In this document: positions 43,947 to 56,363 of the stretch, one piece after another
How positions within the stretch are numbered: the stretch's first letter is position 1
Layout of the letters: each line of letters starts with the position of its first letter
NCBI GenBank assembly: GCA_019775845.1
Contig: JADQAV010000008.1
Span: 992,001-1,056,000 of the forward strand
Source: Myrmaecium sp. VS I D KN 1
Taxonomy: Eukaryota > Ascomycota > Dothideomycetes > Valsariales > Valsariaceae
Direction of reading: 5' to 3'
DNA length: 64,000 nucleotides
Translations under genes and position numbers: made by a program
Notes under the pieces: model-generated
Databases searched by the model: none
What the model saw: only the letters and a program-made list of their open reading frames with translations
Told to the model about the DNA's origin: nothing

Positions 43947-44504
43947 CTTCCTAAGGGCGAGCGCGTGTCAGATGGCGTAAATGAAGACAGGAGTGCCTAC
44001 GAGCGGCAACGAGCGGAACACCGATATTGACGGGTCAGAACGAAGAGGGCGAAGTAGGAAAGTGATTTACCAGGTAGCCATAGGGAGCGGTAAACCGAGG
44101 ACTATGCCTGTGGTTGTGGAAGATCAAGCAGAAGCGAATGACTGAGAAGCGTGAGACATTAACGCGAACAAGAAAGGGACAACGTTGAGAACGAGACAGT
44201 CTCTCAAGCAACCAGAATAAGGTAGAGTAGGTAAGGTAGTAGGTAGAGAGGGAAACACGCTCACGGTTGTCCCGCGCCGCTCGCGTTTCCATTTAGACCC
44301 TGACCCACGCTAACGTCTAGCTCCCGAGCGAACATCTGCAACCGAACAACGTCCGCCCACTTGGTCCCGCAGGCTGGTTAGTCCTGGATCATCCATCTCG
44401 CGTGGCCTCAAGGTACCTTTCCTCGTTTCTCTCGCTTCCTTGCCGTCTGAAGAATCACTGTCTTCTATATTGATACAAATATCTACATAGTCTAACGAAT
44501 CGAA
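43947..44504. other. spacer between the WD40 gene and the permease gene
   Basis: Promoter and leader of the WD40 gene, and 3' UTR of the permease gene, both on the - strand. It contains a run of GTAGGTAAGGTAG-type motifs at 44221-44246 and the possible 11-nt leader exon at 44071-44081. Confidence 0.55.
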
Positions 44505-46245
44505 CTACTCCATCATCTTTTTTTCCTCCACGGGCATGTCTCCATGCGAGGTCTCCACTACTTGAATCCCTGCTACGACTCCAAAGTCCTCGGAGTCCAT
44601 GCCTTGGGCTACCGGAGGACCATGGAATTCTCGACGACCTCTGATGAAGTACCAAACCACACTGATCAATGCGAACCCAGCAAATACGACAGATGCGTAG
44701 TTCATGGACGTAGCGTCCACAGGCAATGACACTGGCATGCAGAAGAGCACCACGGCCAGGCAGATCCAGCACAGCGTTAGGATGTTGATGGCGAAACCGA
44801 ATTTCCCCAGAGAGAATGTGGAGTGCTTGACCATCTTTCTTCCACGCATAACGGATACAAGAATGGGCAAGCCGTAAGACGTGGACAGGCAAATCGTTGC
44901 GACGCCAGTGAAGCTATTAAAGGCCGCCGACGAACCGAAGTATATCAGCCCGAGCAGGCAATCCACGACGGTGGATAGAACTAAGCCCCAGAGAGGAATG
45001 TCGAAACGTTTGTTCACTTGCTTCCACAACCGAGAACCAGGAATGGCGCCGTCGCGGGCGAAAGCATATGTGCAACGTGACGCAGCCGTCAGGGCGCCTA
45101 TCCCAGCGAAGAAGAGAATCCCGAGGATCAGGAACAACAGGCCGAAACCTCCAGCGGCGCTTCCTGTCACCGTTTTGAAGAGAAGACCGATAGGTTGACC
45201 ATTCGCAACGTCCAGAAGCATCTTGATATCCGGCAGTACGAACATCAGAGGCACCAGGTAGAGAATCCCAGTTACGCCCGCAGCAGCAACCGAGAGTACA
45301 ATAGCCTTGGGTACTTCGCGTTCTGGGTTCTGCACTTCCTCACACATGGAGGCTACCATGCCGTAGCCAGTTAAGGTATAAGCTGCCTGGAGAAGACCAA
45401 CGAAGAAAGCCCAGCCAGAAGGCCTGCATGCCGAGTCAGATTGGGACAAAAACAGGTATCGAGCTCAGATGTGCTGTACTCACCACCCACTAGCCGATGC
45501 ATCATAATGTCCAAAGACAAAAGCGCCACTCCTTCGCGTGTCGGCCATAGTCAAAAGAGTTACCAGGATGATGATAACGCTGGCGCTCGTCCAATAGATG
45601 CAGACCTTGTTGATCAAATCCAGGTACTTCGCTCCAAATATGTTGACAAGCATGCAAATAAGCATCACGGCCCAAAACATCAGCACGGTCTGATACTCGT
45701 TCGCGACGAAATCTTCATTCCAGATAGTGATAGCGGACAGGATCAGTTGACCTCCAGAGAAGTTGATGCTGCAGGTGACCGTCCAGTTCCCGACCAGGGT
45801 AAGCCAGCCGGCAATCCAGGATGAGATCGGAGCGTACTTCTTCGTCGCCAGCATGGCCGACCAATAGTACACGCCGCCTGCTGTCGGATAAACCGCACAG
45901 ATCTCAGCAAGAGATGCAGCAATGCATAGGGAGATCAGCGATACAAGCACCCAACCCCAGACCACCGTTACTGATTGGCCATCTGTGAGGGTGATGTACA
46001 TTGTGGTGCTTATGCCGAAAGGAACCGCCATGATGGCGAACGAGCTGTGTCTCCAGTAAGCAGACATGATCATTAACACGACCTGAAGAGGAGACGACTC
46101 ACAGACCGAGCACGCTGAGCATGCTCAAAGTCCGCGGCAGCTCGGAGGCGTATCCCATCCTCGCCAGCGCAGCGTCTGCGTTCACATCTGCAGATGCGCG
46201 CCGCCCGGCCACTGCCCGGCCGGACATTACAGAGCCCGCTGTCAT
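44505..46245 (-). CDS. APC-superfamily amino acid/choline/GABA-type permease
   Basis: Plasma-membrane importer of the amino acid-polyamine-organocation superfamily. Exons 46245-46103, 46044-45484 and 45423-44505 give 540 aa, with about 12 hydrophobic helices. The start is soluble (MTAGSVMSGRAVAGRRAS), then ARMGYASELPRTLSMLSVLG joined to SFAIMAVPFG. Family signatures are AEICAVYPTAGGVYYWSAML, GYGMVASMCEEVQNPEREVP and GALTAASRCTYAFARDGAIP. These fit the fungal group holding GABA permease Uga4 and choline transporter Hnm1. The substrate cannot be told from sequence; a nitrogenous compound is likely. Five GATA-type motifs lie 550-770 bases upstream. Confidence 0.9.
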
Positions 46246-47556
46246 GCTAACTTCGCAATTCCTACTGATTTGCCTGTTTCAAACCCTGTCAGTAACCGTC
46301 GTGACAAGGTTGCGGTTTGACAGCCGTCGAGTTGCACTTCCGAAAAAGCAGAAGCGTAAGTGTTCTACATTTCTGGATGCAATCCCGTTACCGCGGTGCA
46401 GATGTGAGACTGTGACAAGCCCGGAGATCTGGCACCGGATCACAAGGCTCTGGGCTAAAACCAGTGCGCCGCCGATGCATAGTATGGAAAGGGAACATGC
46501 AGGGGGGGATCGGGGCAGGACCATACGTGACACAGCGTGCTTCCTTTTTAACACTCCGCTATCAAGATCGACCTTGAGCGAGCTTGGTTTGCCAGGCAAT
46601 CGATCGAAGGGAAGCCAGACGAAAGGAATGTAGCAAAGTACGAGAAGGGATGGCGAGGAGAGGATCGAGACGATAAAGGGGGAGAGAACCACCACTATGT
46701 AGCGGTCGACGTTGCATTCTTCAACAATCGCCCGCGTGAATTCGGATCTTTGTACCACTGCGCCAGGTACGTACCTGCAGTGGACATCTAGGCGATAGAT
46801 CGTTAGAACATTACTAGTACTAGTACTATGTTGTTGATAGGTAAAGTGAGTTATCGCACGGGGGGGTCCAGGGAGAGTGGAAAGCGACGGGAACGTCCCG
46901 TGGGGTTTGGAAAGGCTGCAAGTGGGGCACACCCGGGCGAGCACCCACCGGTCGATTAGCTGATAAGATCGCCGCGCAACACTGGCGGCAGGCACGACCA
47001 CAACGCCTGATAAGGTTTGCGGGTGGAACGGGGGTGCGAGCACGCGGGCATGCGCTCTTTCGCCGCCGAGACTTTCGGTTTACCTCATCGGCTTACGTGA
47101 CTGGCCTCGCATCCGTCCCCTGCGACGTTCCTTGCCGAAAGAGGACATGAAATGGCTGGCAGGGTATGTAAATAATTTAGTGAATCAAACCCCCTCCGTT
47201 ATCGACGTGCGGGGAGATAGATTATCCTGGACTGTAGTGCTCTCCGTGTTACGGTCATAATATGTACAGCGAACGTCACGCACTGAAGACCCATTTTGAG
47301 GCAAAATAATATCGGAATGGTATTTCGAAACGATGAAACCTGCTAAATAGCTTCCTCCATGCGTGCACCACCTTATGTAAATAAATACTGTATATGTGGT
47401 TCCCCAAGGGTATATTTGGGAGAAAGACATCGAACAAAGCAGAGGCGGGTGTCTACACCAAGGTAGCCATCATCCGTGCTGCTATATAGGCGGGTAACTA
47501 CTGCCGTCCCATGCTCTTCGTCATCTTCGTCTTCGTCGACAGTCGACCATTGACGC
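46246..47556. other. permease upstream region and 3' flank of the chromodomain gene
   Basis: About 1.3 kb. It holds a cluster of HGATAR motifs (46793-47014) and a 14-bp perfect palindrome TACTAGTACTAGTA at 46812-46825. A 254-codon - frame at 46279-47043 overlaps this regulatory stretch and shows no family feature. Confidence 0.55.
46793..47014. promoter_or_regulatory. cluster of GATA-factor motifs upstream of the permease gene
   Basis: Motifs of the HGATAR form recognised by AreA/NIT2-type nitrogen regulators occur at 46793-46798 (CGATAG), 46835-46840 (TGATAG), 46851-46856 (CGATAA, - strand), 46961-46967 (TGATAAG) and 47008-47014 (TGATAAG). They lie 550-770 bases upstream of the permease start. 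Regulation by nitrogen supply is inferred, not shown. Confidence 0.4.
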
Positions 47557-50500
47557 CTAAGTTTTCCGACGCGCTTTACGATCGGACAGCCACTCTTCCG
47601 GCGTGAAGATGGCGAGGTGCTGATACTTCTCGCTCCACTTGGAGTTCTTGAGCGGATAGATGACCTCGAAGCGGCGGAACTCGGTCGCCTTCGTGCACGC
47701 CCAGCCCGCGAACCACTCCACCATGTAGTCCGACGCGGCCAGCTGGTCCCGGCCCCAGAGCTTGGCGTACCGGGGGATCTCCTCCGTCGGGACCGAGATG
47801 AGCAGCTCCTCGTCCGACCGGTCCGGCCAGTCGAACCGATCCTGCTGCCCGGTGGCCGTCAACTGCTCCATCTCGTAGCAGAGTCGGCGCGACGCCGATA
47901 CATTGTGTGGTTTCGCGGTCTCGAGACGCTTGTAGATCCACTCCTTCAAGCCCGGTCGTCCCGCAAGCTTGGAATGCCTCGCCACCGGCGGCTTGCTCTC
48001 CATCTCCTTGACGAACGTCCTCACGATATCGCAGGCCATGTCCGTATAGGTGTCGAACACGTCGTCGGTGATATACGTTACCGAGCTAGTGGGAAAGAGA
48101 CGGGTGCATGCATATTTGCCGCGAAGATCTTCGTCCGCAGGGGTAGGATCGGCGCCGATTTGGAAGAGGTTGTAGCTTCTCCGGAGGAACGAAACAAGGC
48201 CCGGGATTTCCCCATAGTGATAGATTTCCGGGTGAAAGATGATGACACCCGACTTCGTATGTTCCCGGAAATAGGACCACGCGCCCGCATCTCCGACATG
48301 ATAAACAGCAAACTCGTTTGCCTGGAGGACCCTAGTAAGAAACTCCAATTCTTGTGCGTGCCTCTCGGGATGATACATCAGGAAGGCGCTCTTCTCGACG
48401 AGGCTGGCCTGTGTCCAAAGGATGAGGTGGCGCACATCGACCCCTACCAGATCCTGGAACAATTGATTCAAATTTCCACGGAGTGTATCTTGCACCAGAA
48501 GTCTGGACTGACCGCCTTCTTCGATTGGAACCGGCCTTAGACGAGTACGGATATGGAAACGAAGAGGAGCAAGCGGAGAAGGTGGGCGTGGCGGCTTAAT
48601 GAAGTTCCAGTCCTCTTGCTGGGAGGGAAATATAATCATTGTAAATTCTGGATGACCCGCAAGACCGCCGTACTGCCTTGCCCTCAAGAACGCCGCGTAC
48701 GCGTCAAGTTGCCTGGAGGTTGCGTGTGTCGGAGCAATATCACCGCAAGCGAAGACTTGACCGTGGCCGAACGTCTGGCAAACTAGTCCGATATCTGCCG
48801 GTGTGGAAGCTCGATCGACCTGGAAGGAAGGATACGAGCCTAGCATAGAATGAAGCAACTTTTTGCTGTTTGGATCAAGGCCCAAAAGTTGCACTTTGAT
48901 AGCGACGGAGGCCTCGTCTGAGGTATGCGATCGGATCTTGAGACTTGCTTTAACCGCATCATCAAAATCGTACGCTCCCTGTCCATTCTGACCCAGGGGT
49001 CGCCCGAGAGGGAAATAAAACATGTCTTGCGGAGATGCAGGTTCAGACTGTGGTTCAGGTGAAGTGGTCGGAACCTTGGATTCGGTTTCAGGTGCAAGCA
49101 AAGCCGGCGATTCTAGAGGAGAGGAGGCGGGTTGCACGGTCTCGTTATGTAGCCGGTTCCTTTCTGTGCTGCGTTAACTGACCGCAAGTTCTCCAGCCTT
49201 GGTACTACAATAAACTTACGGTCAAAGGACTGTCTATGGGACGCTCTATAGGAACCGCGAGGCTCCGCGACCTGTCCTGTCCAATAATGTGCAAATTTGC
49301 AGTCATCATCACGCTTTTTACAATAGCCATTCTTCCAATAGAAACATGTTAGAGGTTCTTCTGAGCGCGGTTTATCTAGATGCGGCCTGTTCCACGGTGG
49401 CTTCTCCGATGGATCTACTCTAAGCGGAGGTAGGTCCTTCTCCCATGGCGGACGAGCAATGAGGCCAGTGTTCCAGTGGGCAAACGCACAGTTTGCCTCG
49501 TCCTTCATACAGAAGCCGGACCACCAGAAAGGACATGTCATCAGGTGGCGATGTCTGCCATACCCGGGTGGTACAGTGCCATCTGCAGGAGCCAGGTGTG
49601 GAGTATCCTCATGAAGGAACCGGCACCTGTCTCCGAATGAGCATCCGCCACTGCGCCAGTCAAAGCACGTCAACGGGATCTTGCCAGCCGGATAGCCCTG
49701 CCTATTGGCTCGGCCAGCAGCAGATCCAGATCCTTGCTCCTTTGTATCCGAATAGCCTGTACCATGTCCCTTGTCTACAGTTGGAAGGCTCGATTTTCGT
49801 TCAGGATTGAACTTCCCAAGACCAGACGTCGAAGCGGGATGGTCTGTGGTCTTTGGGTCGCCCAAATTGGCTCCCACATTCCTGTGAGGACTTACATCTC
49901 TGTTACGATTGCCAGGACGATCTCCATGAAGGTCTACGAACACTAGGGTCTCCGGATTTGGAAGAGGCTCTTCTGCGGCCTTTCGGCGATATCTATTTCT
50001 GTGGGACGCGTTTTTGAACTCCCCTTCAAACCGCCGTTGCCGTTTCCTTGGGGGCTCGTGCATATGCGCAAACATTGCCGGGCCTTCAAGTTTCCTTGGA
50101 GTTGGCCGAACATAACGTGCTGCAGCCCCGGTCTTCTTGAGCAGGTTCAAAGATCTAATGGTGTCTTGATGCTGTGACGCGCCGCCACTTATGGCTGGCC
50201 CAGGGCTGTGGTTGGACCGGTTGGCAGTGGAGGCGGTCTTCTTTGCCTTGCTTTGAGATATATGCGGCTCTCTCTCTGGCTCTATATGGTTTCTAGAAGC
50301 TGACTTCGTAGGGCGCTTCACGGCCAATCCCTTTTTCGTAGGCGGCTGAGCATGGTCTTTAGTTGATCTCGAAGAGGGTTTGAGGGTTGCATCAACAACG
50401 CGGTCTATATCTGAAGATGATGTCCCGCTGGTATTCAATAGTCCGGGGCCCAGACGTGCGTTCCGGCGTAGGTCGTCTGAGTCGGAAGAAGACTCAGATG

Positions 50501-51119
50501 TAAGGTCGATACTAGCATTACGAATTATCTCTTTCCCTGTCGAAAGGGTGATTTGGTCGTTGCTCCTGCTGTTATCCGCAAGGGGATCGCCGGGGGCATC
50601 GCGGACTTGCTGTCCCCGCTTCCTGATCAAAGGTTCCGAATCAGTCTCAGAAAACTGGTCTGTCTCGCGCGCTTCTTCATCTTCACTCGATTCCAAAGGG
50701 GGTCCAGGAGGTAAACCAAGGCGAATTCGCTTCAACCGTCTCTTCCTTTTTCTGGCTCTGGTGGCATTCCTTCTCTCTTCATCCCGTTCAATCCACCCAG
50801 CGACATCGAAGGGCTCCTGGAGACCGCGAATCTCCTTCATTCGTGTCTCCCTCCACTTGTGCATGATCTCTTCTAGACCTTCTAGGGCCTCTGCAGGCTC
50901 CCGTGTCGCTCGCTCGATAGGGTAGCCCTCCCATTTGACGAGATAGAAGCGGAATATTCGACCGTCCTCGATATCCTCCATCTCTCCCGCTCCCAAGATA
51001 CATTCAACTGGGTACTCCTCCTTTAACTCACTTTGAACAGTCGAGGTAACGGAGACATCCGACTCCGCGTCTGAGGCTGCATCTTCGGAGCCGGTTGGTT
51101 GGGTCATCATTGAAGCCAT
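47557..51119 (-). CDS. chromodomain and triple CCCH zinc-finger protein, 1168 aa
   Basis: Exons 51119-49220 and 49163-47557 join in phase across a 56-bp intron (GACC to AAAGG) to give 1168 aa. A chromodomain covers about residues 36-92 (YPVECILGAGEME, FYLVKWEGYPIER); the likely methyl-lysine cage Y36, W63 and Y66 is intact, although the usual TWEP reads TREP. A long Ser/Glu/Lys/Arg-rich disordered part follows. Three CCCH fingers lie near residues 484-610: CFDWRSGGCSFGDRCRFLH, CPFWWSGFCMKDEANCAFAH and CFYWKNGYCKKRDDDCKFAH. The C-terminal 500 residues look folded but I cannot place them; a part near GHGQVFACGDIAPTHATSRQ to GGLAGHPEFTMIIFP faintly recalls a SPOC domain. A histone-mark reader with RNA-binding fingers is a reasonable inference. 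Divergent from the Rab11 gene. Confidence 0.8.
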
Positions 51120-51725
51120 GATATCTCGGATCACGAAGACATGGTTGGTGATAGGTACGACGTTTCTTGAGTATATAGGGACCTACGGTCCCGCCATATG
51201 CCAGAATGCCCACGCGAACGCCAGCACCACCAGAGCCCGCCGCTGCTGTCACGGACTCGGATTATGTAACGAGTGGATTCACACCCGAGAGACACATTCA
51301 AGGGGGCGTGCGAGTTAGCTGAAAGCTTCCAAGGTCCTGCGCGAGGACGGAGTAGAATTGCCGTCAGTTCCGCCGAACGTAGCTCCCGGTCCTCGCTGTT
51401 CGAGCGCGGGCCTGGAGTGCAGCACAAGGGTTCTCAGGGGACCCCGGTGCACGTGATGATAGGCCAACCAATCCACCACACCTGTAACGAACTTGGGTAG
51501 CGATATCCTAAGAACACGCAGACGCACGACTTCCCCTACTACCTCACTCCTCATCCACCACCGCCTAACCCACCAGTCTCGCTCTTCTACCTGTCGATCT
51601 TCGCCCTCAGCCGCATCTTCAACCACCCGCCAGCAGCTCTGCCCCAAGCACATCATCCCCGACTAGCCTCCAGCGATCCTCCCTGACCGCCTCTCACTTC
51701 TATACCCTCCCGCAAGATCGCAACA
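51120..51725. other. divergent promoter region of the chromodomain gene and the Rab11 gene
   Basis: About 600 bases that should hold both promoters. The 200 bases before 51726 are C/T-rich, a likely leader of the Rab gene. No other gene seen. Confidence 0.55.
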
Positions 51726-52598
<873 letters not shown>

Positions 52599-53585
52599 AG
52601 GCTGCACGCATTCTTCCTACGTATATGCCTACCCTTTTGCGCACATGAAAGCAATTGCTTTTGGTTGGCCCCCCAGGCTCGCACGCGCAGAACCGGAATG
52701 AGATATGGGCGGCGTGTGCCGTGCGTCTGTCTGCATGGCTACGATAATGTTCATGCAATGGGCTTCGTTATTCGATGTCGGCGTCCGAGAGCTTTGGAAT
52801 TCCTCAATCTTACTTTGTTTTCCCTTTCTTCCTCCGTCTCCTTTTTCTTTGTCACCCCCCATCCCTCGATTCGAACTCTTTACCTTCATGCTTCTTCTCT
52901 GGAAATTCAGCCCTCCCCCTTGCTTTGTCCGATGCACGTTCTCTTCACTGCCACCCCCTTCCCGATTTTGAACCGTGCTCGGCCTTGGACATAATTCACG
53001 GTTGACGTTGCGCGATATGAATGCCTCTCCTCAGGAATGATCCTGACGCTGAGTGTATGTTCACGAAGAGAATGAAGACCTTGCTTAGTAGAAAACAAAC
53101 ATATATCGGCCGGTAGATGCATGTAGCGCTCCCCGTACCCATCCTAGTCGCTTTTCCTACCTACCCTTGTTCAAGGTTATCTTAAAACGGCCCGCTAGGG
53201 CCCGGGCACGTGTAGGTGAAACACAGGGGGGTGTCCCGGGCCAAATGCATGTAAGGTAGCAACTCACAGGAATCATGAGCCACGCATGGAAGTCGGCATC
53301 GCTCAGGATGGCCAGTGATCACCAACAGTCTTAATTCCGCCAGGCGGTGGTGAATGTACACGTTCCTAATAGTACTGCGTTTTTGTACAACGATGCCAAT
53401 CATCCATGCCGATATGTTGTGCAGGCCCAACCGTGTCGCCCTTTTCCAGCATGTACATACTACTGCCTTCCCGGCCCTTTAAGAATATCCAAAGTGGACG
53501 AATAAGGGAAACATTTCATGATGGTCTTGCAGAGTCATGTCCAAAAGCAAAACATCAAACTGGTCAATGCGATCCTTCCTCCTCT
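52599..53585. other. convergent spacer between the Rab gene and SEY1
   Basis: About 1 kb with the 3' UTRs of two converging genes. CCTACCTACCC (53156-53166) and GTAAGGTAG (53251-53259) motifs occur. Open frames on both strands are short and unsupported. Confidence 0.5.
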
Positions 53586-56363
53586 TCATATGTCCTCGTC
53601 ATCTTGGTCAGCTTTACGCTTGCCATCGGCATCTAAAGCGTCCATGTTGATATCCTCATAGCTGTTCTGTCGCGACGGAGCGGTACGGTTCGACATAGCC
53701 ATAGCCTGACGGCCCGTGTCCGATGATTCGAGGAACTCGCGCAGGCGCTCCTTGCCCACTTCGACGGCTTGCGCAGACGCTGCGTTGGCCATGCGGTACA
53801 TGGGACCCCAAAGATTAAGCGTGTATGAGATGTAAGCCCCAATGCCGAGCAAGATGAGGAAGATGAAGTAAACAGGGTTGCGGAGCACTGCAATGGATTA
53901 GCCAGAACCTACACCAACCCGCTCCGCGGAACTTACCAGCGACGATTTCGTTCCACCCAAGCGCGAGGAGGAGACCATAGAAGTACAATGGCACTTGTGT
54001 CACTCCGCCTATCGCACTTCGCTTCGCCTCAACATATACACCGTCGGCTGTCTTCTTGAAGCGCACAAGGAGGTCTTGCACCTTTGAATCCGAAAGTACC
54101 GTCATTTCTTCTTCTAGGCTCTTTCCTTCATCTTCATCTACCCCGCCAATTGGTGGTAAATCTTCCTCGTCCGCAGGACTCACGCTCTTCGGAGGGGCCC
54201 CGATCCATGCGTCCAACGGTGGCGGAGCCGATGTTTTATTGAGTCTGAAGCGTGCAAGTAGCGGGATCAGAGCAACCGTAGACTCCCTTGCACGAGTGTA
54301 CATGCCTTCGATGTCGTCGGTAGGCCGCCAGATGCGGGGGACGCCGTGCTCGTCATAACGGAATTTGTCCTCGAAGTTCTCACGGAGTTTGAGTAGAAGA
54401 TTGCCTTCCATCACTTCTTCGTCCAACTTGGCACGAAGAACACTCCAGGACTTCCGTCTGAGCCGCCACAAGCCAACCTCAACTTCTTCAGGCGAGGCAT
54501 CAAAAGAGCGAGCGCGTTCGGTGAAACGCTCCTCAGCATGCGCTACAATCTCTGTGAAAACTGTCCAAACACGGTCCCAGAGATCCTTTTCTGTCGCGAC
54601 GGTATGCTTCTCCCCTTCGGCAGGAGCACCAGATCCTCCTCGTCCAGAGCCGAGTTTGTTAAACTCGAGCCCAACGGCTTCGCCTACACGTGAACGTACC
54701 CAACGCTCCACGCGGGTTGCCAAGCGACGAATTTCATCTTGACGAAGGCGTGATGACACGGTCTCGAGTTCCTTCCGATATAGGTCCAGTTCCTGCTTGT
54801 AATCACACCAGGGTGCACCCTCAACAACTGAACCAGCAGCCTCAGCCTCGAATCTTTCCAGAGCAGCTTTCTTCTCCTTGTCGACTATCTCAGCAAAATC
54901 GTAAGTGGCGCCCTTCTTTTGCCCAACTTTGACCGCAGCGCTAACAGCATCGGTGAACTGGCTAACACCAGACTTGTGCGCAGCAGCGAGCTGGTTGTGG
55001 AAGAGCGTTTTGAGTCTGGTGTCGACTTTGCTTTCTAGCTCGGCCAATTTGCGCTTGAAGACTCCCTTGTGGTAACGGCTGGCATTGGTCTCAAACCCCT
55101 TCAGCACAGCGACCCGCGCCGAGTTCATCGAGGCACCCAATTCTGGCAAAATCTTGGGATTTCCGGATTTGATATCTTGAGCCTGCTTCTCTTCCAGAGG
55201 CACAATTGCCTCGTCAAACGCAATTAGGACTTCTCGGGATATCTCGTCGCAACGGAATTGCGCCAAGAGTTCCTGTTGCGTCGGCAGGTCCAAGTCTTTG
55301 TTATTCACAATTTGGTCCCAAATACCTTCGGCGTACATGGGAAAGCCGTCGGCAGGTATACGACGATGATACTCAGGGAGGAACACCGGTTGTGACTCTT
55401 CATCCAAAAGTTCGGCCTTCTTTGGGTCTTTGTACCCTTCTTTGAACCTCAAGCTGAGCTTTTCCACCTCGTCCACAAACTTTTCGGGTTGTAATATCTT
55501 GTGAGGCAATGCCGCAAAGGCAAAGTCGAAGTAGTTCTCAATGCGGGAGTCTTCCAATCCCGGCGGCTTTGAAAGTGAGGCCCATATCCTGCTGAGGTCT
55601 TGAATGAGAGTATTCTTGAGGTTGACCAGGGGAGTGTTTCCGATATGGTCCCGGATCACGAAAAAAAGGAGGGAGCGCGGTATGCTCTTGCTATCCTTGA
55701 TGAATAACTGGAGGTTGACTTCAAACACGGTCTTCAGCAAACCCATATTTGCGCCCTGGTATAGTCCGACTTGGTGTTCCCAAATGTTGACGATGAGGAC
55801 CTCGCTCGTAGCTAGTGCAAAGAGCGCGCTCTTCCGCTCAAAATCCTGATCTTCTCCTCGCTCCCGGCCGTCTGTGCCTTCCACATCCATGACCAAGATA
55901 TTATCGGCCATGCCCTTCTCCGAAGGGTCGCGCTTGTTCTTCGACATCCATATGCCTTTAGTTGTCTGACGGCGCTCCTGCTCGGACATGACACCGAAGT
56001 CGGTTTTGAATAAGTGGTTGAGCAGGGTGGATTTGCCGGTGGACTGCGACCCGAACACGGATATCAGATGGTAGTTGAAACCGGCTGGTATGACATTTGT
56101 GAGCGCCAGGTACGAGGACAAGTGCGGGCTACACAGGCATACCGGACACGTTAGCAAACATGCGCCGGAGTAAGCAACGAGCATGATGGAGGTGCTTACT
56201 TGAACCGCTTGTCCTCATCGATCACCTGGACACCATGCTCATATTGTTCCGCGGTAGGAGTCTCCTCCATGGAGGCGAAGTGGCCGTTCATCAACAACGA
56301 GGGGGCGGAGGGGAGCTTGTTGACTTGAGGCCGCCGCACATCGACCGGCGAGTTGGTCGACAT
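53586..56363 (-). CDS. SEY1: ER membrane fusion GTPase Sey1 (atlastin/RHD3 family)
   Basis: Dynamin-like GTPase that fuses ER tubules. Exons 56363-56200, 56128-53937 and 53887-53586 give 885 aa. The N-terminus includes [17 protein letters not shown] joined to [20 protein letters not shown]. The P-loop is GSQSTGKST (81-89), then [18 protein letters not shown] and FVIRDHIGN for the other G motifs. A long helical middle region follows ([20 protein letters not shown]). Two membrane segments lie close together near the C-terminus ([19 protein letters not shown], then [19 protein letters not shown]), with the last intron between them, followed by a cytosolic tail. Length and order match the family. 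An alternative frame starting in intron 1 should be ignored. Confidence 0.95.

Noticed and set aside
46279-47043. 254-codon open frame on the - strand upstream of the permease
   Set aside because: No family motif, irregular composition, and it overlaps the GATA cluster and the promoter. The long chance frame does not outweigh this.
47617-48540. 307-codon + frame antisense to the chromodomain gene
   Set aside because: The - strand frame is spliced in phase to a domain-bearing exon; the + frame has no features.
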